From NCBI GenBank assembly GCA_965246795.1, contig CBDFFN010000012.1, forward strand, positions 1-64,000: a stretch of 64,000 nucleotides of DNA, read 5' to 3'. The translations under genes were made by a program, and so were the position numbers. Of the stretch, positions 33,806 through 39,865 are shown in pieces; within the stretch, counting starts at the first letter, position 1, and each line of letters starts with the position of its first letter. The stretch comes from JAJXWB01 sp965246795. GTDB lineage: Bacteria > Pseudomonadota > Alphaproteobacteria > Rhizobiales > Beijerinckiaceae. Below the pieces are notes generated by a model, which saw only the letters and a program-made list of their open reading frames with translations, was not told the DNA's origin and did no database searches.

Positions 33806-33847
33806 AATCGGGGTATGGCGCAGCCTGGTAGCGCGGTAGTTTTGGGT
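33806..33847 (+). repeat. attR, direct repeat overlapping tRNA-Pro
   Basis: Identical to 27569-27610 over 42 bases. It contains the 5' 39 bases of the tRNA-Pro gene and ends inside the anticodon loop. The crossover is therefore within the tRNA-Pro 5' half, the element supplying a new 5' half at this junction. Confidence 0.9.
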
Positions 33848-33885
33848 ACTACAGGTCGCAGGTTCGAATCCTGCTGCCCCGACCA
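33809..33885 (+). tRNA. tRNA-Pro (anticodon TGG)
   Basis: 77 nt with full cloverleaf: acceptor CGGGGTA/TGCCCCG, D-arm GCGC/GCGC, anticodon stem GTAGT/ACTAC with loop TTTGGGT, T-arm GCAGG-TTCGAAT-CCTGC, discriminator A and encoded CCA. It is the functional gene re-formed by the element at attR. Confidence 0.96.
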
Positions 33886-33900
33886 TCACAGGAGCCGGAC

Positions 33901-34209
33901 ATGAAGGTGGCGCGTATCTTCAAACCCGTGCGCGGCGCCACGACGTCGGGCAAGGCCCGAACGCATGGCTGGGCGCTGCATTACGCGCCGGCCGCGCCGC
34001 GCCGCGTCGAGCCGCTGATGGGCTGGACGAGTTCGACCGACATGCTGGCGCAAGTGCGGCTGCAATTCCCGACGAAGGAAGAGGCGATCGCCTACGCGCA
34101 GCGCAACGGCATCGACTATCGCGTCGAGGAGCCGAAGCCGAAGCGCGAGACGACGCAAGCCTATTCCGACAATTTCCGCTCGGGCCGAACCGTCCCGTGG
34201 ACACACTGA
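33901..34209 (+). CDS. ETC complex I subunit (NDUFS4 family)
   Basis: 102 residues. It begins MKVARIFKPVRGATTSGKAR and contains GWALHYAPAAPRRVEPLMGW, LQFPTKEEAIAYAQRNGIDY and a Pro-rich basic end, the pattern of the ETC_C1_NDUFA4/NDUFS4 family (18-kDa accessory subunit of respiratory complex I, cytoplasmic side of the membrane). Normal length for the bacterial form. It starts 15 bases after the tRNA-Pro gene, so a promoter is likely shared with or embedded in the tRNA region. Alphaproteobacteria typically encode it apart from the nuo operon. Confidence 0.9.
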   Translation: MKVARIFKPVRGATTSGKARTHGWALHYAPAAPRRVEPLMGWTSSTDMLAQVRLQFPTKEEAIAYAQRNGIDYRVEEPKPKRETTQAYSDNFRSGRTVPWTH

Positions 34210-34229
34210 AGCTCGATCAATTGCCTTCG

Positions 34230-34306
34230 GACCCCGTAGCTCAGCTGGATAGAGCAGCCGCCTTCTAAGCGGCAGGTCGCAGGTTCGAGCCCTGCCGGGG
34301 TCGCCA
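34230..34306 (+). tRNA. tRNA-Arg (anticodon TCT)
   Basis: 77 nt: acceptor GACCCCG/CGGGGTC, D-arm GCTC/GAGC, anticodon stem GCCGC/GCGGC with loop CTTCTAA, T-arm GCAGG/CCTGC, discriminator G and encoded CCA. Confidence 0.96.
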
Positions 34307-34455
34307 CACTCGCGCATCCTGATTCAACTTAGAGTCAGTTTATCGTGACCCGGTGTCATCGAATGACAAACGCAGGCCGCCAAGCCTTCAACGAATCCTC
34401 AACCACGTCGCGCGACATTGTCGTCGTTGAGCCTGTTGAGTATCGCACGACACGG

Positions 34456-34492
34456 AACGCCCGCCTCTCCAGCGCGATGAGGCGGGCGTTTT
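34456..34492 (+). terminator. Rho-independent terminator, possible end of tRNA-Arg transcript or sRNA
   Basis: A 12-base stem AACGCCCGCCTC (34456-34467) and GAGGCGGGCGTT (34479-34490) followed by T residues. No protein gene lies between tRNA-Arg and this structure; it may end the tRNA transcript or a small RNA from the 34307-34492 interval. Confidence 0.7.
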
Positions 34493-34553
34493 GCGTTGAT
34501 GCCGGACCAATCGTGAACCGATTGTCGCCCTATTCCACACGTAGGCATTGGAC

Positions 34554-34847
34554 ATGAACAGGCTCCGCGTTTCGTTTCATCGTATCGCTTTCGGCATGAC
34601 GGTCGTCATGGCGGTGTCGATCGCCGGTGCATCAAGCGATGCGGACAATCACGGCGTCGCGGAGGTGCTGTCGAAAGACCTCTATCGACTGACGTCCAGC
34701 GTATCGGTGTTGACGAACGGCTGTACGCAGGAAGGCGGCAAGGTTCGCATCGATCGCCGTGCCGAGAAGATCATCTTTATCGACGACGCGTCGGCGGAAT
34801 GCCGGATCGAGACCTGGGTGGCGCCCGTCTCGGCGGAGCTTCTGTAG
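34554..34847 (+). CDS. Small secreted hypothetical protein
   Basis: 97 residues from ATG 34554. An N-terminal hydrophobic segment (FGMTVVMAVSIAGASS) suggests export. The mature part contains two Cys (TNGCTQEGGKVRID and AECRIETW), probably a disulfide. No family recognised. It sits alone between two intergenic gaps. Confidence 0.55.
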   Translation: MNRLRVSFHRIAFGMTVVMAVSIAGASSDADNHGVAEVLSKDLYRLTSSVSVLTNGCTQEGGKVRIDRRAEKIIFIDDASAECRIETWVAPVSAELL

Positions 34848-34944
34848 CACGCAGAAAACGCCGCGATACGTTTCGTCGGCGCGGCACAAACGACGGAAAC
34901 ATGCATCGGCGACAAGGTTGCGACCACGCAGCCTCACTCGAGCC

Positions 34945-35352
34945 ATGCCACGCAATCCCGCAACCATCGCCAAGACTTTTCTAATCGCCTTTGCGGCGCT
35001 CGCGCTGATTGTTTTCGGCGTCTTCGCGATCAGGCGATGGAGTTTCGACGAAGCGCCGAACATCGTTGTGAGCATTGTGCTGCTTCCCTGGATCGTCGGG
35101 CCGGCGGCGCTGGCGACATTGTTCGTGGCACGCGCATGGTCGCCTACAGAGGCGTGGCTGTTCGTCAGCGCGGTTGTCGCCGCAATCGCTTCCACCGCGT
35201 GGCTTTGGGTCTCGCTCCTTCTGCGGGCTGACGGGCAGGGCGGACTTGCCGTTCTTGTCTTTCCGCTTTGGCAGTTCGTCGCGCTGCTTGTCTACGGAAT
35301 TGTTGTCGTCGCCATCGGACACTTTTTTCGAGGTCGCTCCGTCACGACCTGA
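34945..35352 (+). CDS. Hypothetical four-TM membrane protein
   Basis: 135 residues from ATG 34945. Four hydrophobic segments: TFLIAFAALALIVFGVFAIR, IVVSIVLLPWIVGPAALATL, WLFVSAVVAAIASTAWLW and FVALLVYGIVVVAIGHFF. No cofactor or transport motif. Function unknown. The following gap 35353-35631 (279 bases) holds no convincing gene or RNA, only scattered AT-rich promoter-like sequence before the PilZ gene. Confidence 0.6.
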   Translation: MPRNPATIAKTFLIAFAALALIVFGVFAIRRWSFDEAPNIVVSIVLLPWIVGPAALATLFVARAWSPTEAWLFVSAVVAAIASTAWLWVSLLLRADGQGGLAVLVFPLWQFVALLVYGIVVVAIGHFFRGRSVTT

Positions 35353-35631
35353 ATGAAGTACGCGGAATAGGTGCGTTCACACATCAGTAATACGTCGACT
35401 TGAGCGCACAGCGACTCGCGTCGTGCCCGATTCGATGCGCGTCTGTTCTCGCTCGGTGCTTTTCGTCCCGTCGCGACGCAGGTTCAGCCGGCGTTCAGCG
35501 CGCGAATGTTCGACTGCTCTTGCCGCATCGATCCCACCGGCGCGGCACGGTTAACAAAGCCAGTTTGTGTAAAAACAAATGCAAATTTTCTTCTGCACGC
35601 AGCTGCAACACGCTCTCATTACGGTGCCTGA

Positions 35632-36237
35632 ATGAGCGCACTGGCCCACTCCGACATCGCCCCGCACGAGCGGCGGAACTTCACTCGCATCCCGGTGGCC
35701 GTGAAGGGCCGTCTGATGCTCGATACGCGGCAGGAACTCGACTGCACGATTACGGATATGTCGCTGAACGGCATGCTCGTGACCGCGAAGGCGCAGGTTG
35801 CGCGCGGTTCGACAATCGTCGCCTATGTCGATCATTTCGGACGGCTGCAGGGGACCGTCGTGCGTACGACGTCAACCGGCTTCGCCGTCGCGCTGAATGT
35901 ACCGCCGCCAAAGCGCGAGCGCATCTCCAATGTCCTCGCGTGGCTGGCGAGCCGGGGTCCCGAGGGAACACCGGACGATCGCTGCCATGAACGCATCGTG
36001 CCGAAGACCGGCGCCACGTCGCTCGAGCTCATCAATCGTCGCAGCTATGCCGCGCGCATCGTCGACTTCTCGCGCTCCGGCGCGGCCATCATGCTGCATC
36101 CACTGCCGAAACTCGACGCGCGCGTCGTCATCGGCCGAACCACCGGACGCGTGGTGCGTCATTTCAACGGTGGTGTCGGCATTGAGTTTTTGCGCCTCAT
36201 CCCGAGCGAACTATTCGACGAGAGCCACGTCCTTTAG
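35632..36237 (+). CDS. Tandem PilZ-domain protein
   Basis: 201 residues. The first PilZ unit has ERRNFTRIPVAVKGRL near the N-terminus and CTITDMSLNGMLV; the second has the partial signature RIVDFSRSGAAIML and ends GVGIEFLRL. PilZ domains bind cyclic di-GMP through RxxxR and (D/N)xSxxG. The first copy has the RRNFTR form with DMSLNG; the second has DFSRSG but no clear RxxxR, so it may be degenerate. No output domain is attached. It lies 76 bases before the SPOR gene and may respond to c-di-GMP for surface or envelope processes. Confidence 0.75.
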   Translation: MSALAHSDIAPHERRNFTRIPVAVKGRLMLDTRQELDCTITDMSLNGMLVTAKAQVARGSTIVAYVDHFGRLQGTVVRTTSTGFAVALNVPPPKRERISNVLAWLASRGPEGTPDDRCHERIVPKTGATSLELINRRSYAARIVDFSRSGAAIMLHPLPKLDARVVIGRTTGRVVRHFNGGVGIEFLRLIPSELFDESHVL

Positions 36238-36313
36238 GGTCGGGCACACGCAAAACGGCCGGATTGCTGTACAATCTCCAGGGAATCGCGGGAGATTGTA
36301 GTCGGACGTGGCG

Positions 36314-37819
36314 ATGAGGGCGGGCGCGCATCTTTCGAAGGGAACGCGCGTGCTGGCGGCAATCGCCTGCATTCTGCTCGGATTTTTCGCTTTCGCATCG
36401 CCTGCTTTCTCACAGGACGCTCGTCCCACCGCGGGCCCATCCGCACGCGCCCCGGCCAAAGCCGCAGGCCGCGGCCGTCTTGCGCTCGCCGAGCGCGCTT
36501 CGAGCGGCACAAGCCGCGGCACCTCGATGCTGGTCCGTTTTCGAAACGCGCCGTACCCCTACGACGGCGATATTCCCGCGACGGGAAAGCCCTTCTTCGA
36601 TACGACCGATGCGAACGGACGACGCGGGCACACGTCGCCGCGCGGCGGCGTGAACTGGGAAACGCCGACCTATAGCGACGACCGCGTGCTGCTCTACGTG
36701 CCGCGCGGTTTCGATCCGTCGAAGCCGGCGGCGATCGTCGTCTTCTTCCACGGCAATCTCGCGACGCTCGAACGCGACGTGCGCGACCGGCAGGGCGTGC
36801 CGCGACAGCTCGAACAGTCGAAGCTGAATGCGATTCTCGTCGCCCCGCAATTTGCAGTGAACGTGAACGATTCCTCTTCGGGTAAATTCTTTCAGCCGGG
36901 CGCCTTCAACACTTTTCTGGCGGAAGCCGCGCCCGCCATCGCCGACGCCACGGGTGGCCAGATGTCTGCGGCGACGGCGGCCAGCCTGCCCGTGGTGCTC
37001 GTTGCATACAGCGGCGGTTATCAGGCTGCCGGTTTCACCCTGATGCATATGGGCGGCTCAAAGCGCATCGCCGGCGTCGTCCTGCTCGATGCGCTCTACG
37101 GCGAGGTCGAGAAATTCGCGGACTGGATCGTCGCGCGCCACGACGGCGCATTCTTCCTAAGCGCCTATTCGCGCTCGTCCGCGGCGCAAAACGCGACGCT
37201 GAAGCGAATGATCGGGGAAGGGGGCGTGCGTAGCGCAGACGGACTTCCCAAAGCGCTCACGCCGGGGACCGTCGCCTTCGTGCCGGCGATCGACGCCGTG
37301 CACAACGATTTCGTCACGCGCGCCTGGACGGCCGACCCCTTGCGCGCGGCGCTTTCGCTCGTACGCCTGAAAGGCGACCGCGCGGTGCAGGAGACGGCTG
37401 CGCCGCCGGCGCAACCCGCACAGCGCGGAGCCGCACAGGCGCAACCGGCATCCGAGACGAATTCCGACGGTGCAGGCGGTCTCAGTTCCCTGAAAGGTCT
37501 CTTCGCCAATCGAGCCGCGCCACCTGCTGCGAGTACGCCGCCAGCGGCTGGAGCGAGCGGCGATGCCGTGATCCAACTTGGGGCTTTCCCCACGTCGAAC
37601 GAGGCGGATGCACGCATTCGCGCCGTGCAGAAAAATTATCCGGAACTGGCCGAGCGGGAGTTTCGTACGGAGCCGACGGGCGACAAGAAGCCGATCTTCT
37701 ATCGCGTGAGGATCGTCAATCTCACGCAAGACGACGCCGATGTCGTCTGTCAGCGCGTCAACGCGAAAGAGGCTGGCAAGTGCTTTCGCGTGCGCGAGGC
37801 AAGGCCAGCTGCACGCTGA
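36314..37819 (+). CDS. Exported alpha/beta hydrolase-like protein with C-terminal SPOR domain
   Basis: 501 residues from ATG 36314 (GTG 36308 is an alternative). A signal peptide (VLAAIACILLGFFAFASPAF) is followed by a linker, then an alpha/beta hydrolase-like core: VFFHGN strand-turn, the elbow-like AYSGGYQ (serine near residue 237), VVLLDALYG and the His of DAVHND. After a Pro/Ala/Gln-rich linker, residues about 415-490 form a SPOR domain (VIQLGAFPTSNEADARIRAV, FYRVRIVNLTQDDADVVCQR). SPOR domains bind denuded glycan in septal peptidoglycan, so the hydrolase is probably held at the division site or envelope. Substrate unknown. It is convergent with the caspase-like gene at 37824. Confidence 0.75.
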   Translation: MRAGAHLSKGTRVLAAIACILLGFFAFASPAFSQDARPTAGPSARAPAKAAGRGRLALAERASSGTSRGTSMLVRFRNAPYPYDGDIPATGKPFFDTTDANGRRGHTSPRGGVNWETPTYSDDRVLLYVPRGFDPSKPAAIVVFFHGNLATLERDVRDRQGVPRQLEQSKLNAILVAPQFAVNVNDSSSGKFFQPGAFNTFLAEAAPAIADATGGQMSAATAASLPVVLVAYSGGYQAAGFTLMHMGGSKRIAGVVLLDALYGEVEKFADWIVARHDGAFFLSAYSRSSAAQNATLKRMIGEGGVRSADGLPKALTPGTVAFVPAIDAVHNDFVTRAWTADPLRAALSLVRLKGDRAVQETAAPPAQPAQRGAAQAQPASETNSDGAGGLSSLKGLFANRAAPPAASTPPAAGASGDAVIQLGAFPTSNEADARIRAVQKNYPELAEREFRTEPTGDKKPIFYRVRIVNLTQDDADVVCQRVNAKEAGKCFRVREARPAAR

Positions 37820-37823
37820 GCCG

Positions 37824-39818
37824 TCACCGCGACCGGCAGCAGGCGACAAACTTCGAATTCGCCCAGCCGGTCTCACCGTTCTGCAGGCGCACGTTCATCC
37901 AGTCACCGTCTTGGCCAAGCCGCGTCAGTAGCGTGCCCGGCCCCATGCGGGTCGACGACCACTTGCTCGAATAGCTCGGCGCATTGCGCAGCGCGAGCCA
38001 GTTGTCGCCGCTCGGATCGAGGCCCGTCACATAGTAAAAGTTTCCGCCCGACGACGCTGGCGGCGTGTAAGCGGCGGCCTTAGGTACCGATCCGCCGGTG
38101 CTGCGACAGCATGCGATGAATTTCGCGTTCGCCCAGCCGGTCTCTCCGCTCTGCGTGCGGACATTCATCCAGTCGCCCTGCTGTCCGAGGCGGGTGAGCA
38201 GCGTGCCCGGCCCCATGCGCGTCGCCGACCACGCGCTCGAATAACTCGGCGCATTGCGCAGCGCGAGCCAGTTGTCGCCGTTCGGATCAAGACCAGTCAC
38301 GTAGTAATACGAGCCTGCGCTTGGTGACGGCTGTTGCGGCGGCACGTATGGGGCCGGCGTGGGCGTCTGCGGCGTGTAGGACGCCTGCGCGGGCGAACTG
38401 CCTGCGCGGCAACAGGCAAGAAATTTCGAATTCGCCCAGCCAGTTTCGCCGTTCTGCGTGCGAACGTTCATCCACTCGCCTTGCTCGCCGAGCTTCGTCA
38501 GCAGCGTGCCCGGTCCCATCCGCGTCGCAGACCACGAACTCGAGTAGCTCGGCGCGTTGCGCAGCGCGAGCCAGTTGTCGCCGTTCGGATCGAGGCCGGT
38601 GACATAGTAGAAATTCGCGACTGCCGGCTCCACCCGCGCTTGCGCCGGCAGGGTGGCCGCGCCGGACATGTCCTTGGCGACCATCGCCACCTTCAATTGT
38701 TGGCACTTGTCGGCATAGGCGCTGTCGCCATAGGCGGTCGCCATCACCTCGCATTTTGCCACCTTGTCGCGCTCGCTCGGCGCGCGCTGGATCTCGTCCC
38801 ATAGACCCTCGGCCTGTTTACGCTGGATGAGCGCAATGATGGTTTCGCGCTTGAGATGATTCGGAAACTCGCGCAGCACACGCTGATAACCTTCGATCGT
38901 GTCGACGCGCACCGCCTCGCCGAAGGCGACAAGCGGGTCGGGTGCGGGCGGGGCAGCTTCACGCACGTCCACCGGCTTATCCGCCGGCTTCTTTTCGATG
39001 ACGACTGGCTGATCCGGCACGACGGCGGCGATACCGTCCATGAAACTGAAGCCCTGCGTCAGACTTGTCGTTTCCCAAGGCTGCTGCGTCTTTGTCTGCT
39101 CGATGACGCGCACGCGAACTTTCCGGAACACGGTCTCGGCCTCGCCCGGCTGCGACATCTCCGATGCGAGCGCCTCGGCATAGGGGCTGTTGGTACCGTT
39201 GCCGTCCTGCGCGACGTCGCCGGGCTTCGTCGAAAAGGCGATGAGAAAGCCCGTGCGCTGGTTCTCCAATCCTAGCCCACGGCCACCCGCGCTGCGCTGC
39301 GTTGCCGGTAGGGGATTGTCGCGGCATGCATCGAGTACGACGATCGCGACTTTTGGCCGAGCGCGGTCGAGCGTCTCGAGGATCGATTCGGAAGAAACCG
39401 CGCGCAGTGGCAGATCGCGCTGAGATCGCAGCGTCGCATCGACGGGCACAAGGTAGTTCTTGAGCTGGTCGTCCTGCATGCCGTGACCGGCATAGTAGAA
39501 AAGGGCCTGTGTCTCCGGACCGGCCGCCTTGATGGCGTCGGTGAAGTCCTGCACGGCGCCGACAAAACTTTCGCGGTTCGCGTTTTCGACGAGCGTGACC
39601 TTGAACTGCGCGGCTTCCAGCTTGCTCTTGATGAGCTGGCCATCGTTGACCGGGTTCTTCAGCACCGGCAGCGTCGTATATTGCGAATTTGCGACGATCA
39701 GCGCGAGGCGCTCGGCGGCGAGAGCTGGCCCGAGGCTCGGGAGCGAAAAAGCCAAGGCGGCGAACGCAAGCCGCAGCCTGCTAGATGCCGTCGCCGACAA
39801 ACAAAGATACGCTTTCAT
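37824..39818 (-). CDS. Exported caspase-like (C14 metacaspase family) protein with three SH3b repeats
   Basis: 664 residues. Signal peptide to about residue 34 (ALAAERLALIVANSQY begins the p20 domain). The His-Cys dyad is intact: YYAGHGMQ (His about 111) and LDACRDNP (Cys about 162). Residues about 255-400 are a Pro/acidic linker and helical region. Three near-identical SH3b modules follow, each FYYVTGLDPNGDNWLALRNA through CCR, separated by Pro/Gln/Ala linkers. SH3b domains commonly bind peptidoglycan or other envelope partners. Family caspases cleave after basic residues; the target here is unknown. A later Met at the start (M-K-A-Y-L) is the chosen initiator, since no earlier ATG gives a signal. 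Confidence 0.82.
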   Translation of the reverse strand: MKAYLCLSATASSRLRLAFAALAFSLPSLGPALAAERLALIVANSQYTTLPVLKNPVNDGQLIKSKLEAAQFKVTLVENANRESFVGAVQDFTDAIKAAGPETQALFYYAGHGMQDDQLKNYLVPVDATLRSQRDLPLRAVSSESILETLDRARPKVAIVVLDACRDNPLPATQRSAGGRGLGLENQRTGFLIAFSTKPGDVAQDGNGTNSPYAEALASEMSQPGEAETVFRKVRVRVIEQTKTQQPWETTSLTQGFSFMDGIAAVVPDQPVVIEKKPADKPVDVREAAPPAPDPLVAFGEAVRVDTIEGYQRVLREFPNHLKRETIIALIQRKQAEGLWDEIQRAPSERDKVAKCEVMATAYGDSAYADKCQQLKVAMVAKDMSGAATLPAQARVEPAVANFYYVTGLDPNGDNWLALRNAPSYSSSWSATRMGPGTLLTKLGEQGEWMNVRTQNGETGWANSKFLACCRAGSSPAQASYTPQTPTPAPYVPPQQPSPSAGSYYYVTGLDPNGDNWLALRNAPSYSSAWSATRMGPGTLLTRLGQQGDWMNVRTQSGETGWANAKFIACCRSTGGSVPKAAAYTPPASSGGNFYYVTGLDPSGDNWLALRNAPSYSSKWSSTRMGPGTLLTRLGQDGDWMNVRLQNGETGWANSKFVACCRSR
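37830..38617. repeat. Three tandem near-identical SH3b-coding repeats
   Basis: Three copies of about 210 bases at about 38405-38617, 38101-38310 and 37830-38044, spaced roughly 300 bases apart, encode almost the same module with conserved LALRNAPSYSS and MGPGTLLT phrases. DNA identity is high, pointing to recent duplication or gene conversion. Confidence 0.7.
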
Positions 39819-39865
39819 CGACGACTGCCCCCAGACCTGAAAATATTCGGGACGCTCGGAGCGAG

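Larger units (their letters stand above)
27569..33847. mobile_element. Integrated element at tRNA-Pro, probably defective prophage or satellite
   Basis: A 6.3-kb segment bounded by identical 42-base direct repeats (27569-27610 and 33806-33847) that correspond to the 5' half of tRNA-Pro up to the anticodon loop. A tyrosine recombinase fragment lies 9 bases inside the left repeat. The intact tRNA is re-formed at the right end. Contents: truncated integrase, phage-like overlapping operon 28387-31598, Gp49-family gene and small minus-strand genes. No terminase, capsid or portal gene was recognised, so it cannot form particles on its own. Confidence 0.85.

Noticed and set aside
34345..34557. Short plus-strand open frame after tRNA-Arg
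   Set aside because: It runs through the terminator stem at 34456-34490 and has no ribosome site or family pattern.
37830..38617. Three similar DNA blocks considered as a possible CRISPR or transposon repeat
   Set aside because: They are in-frame coding repeats for SH3b domains, not short spaced repeats or inverted ends.
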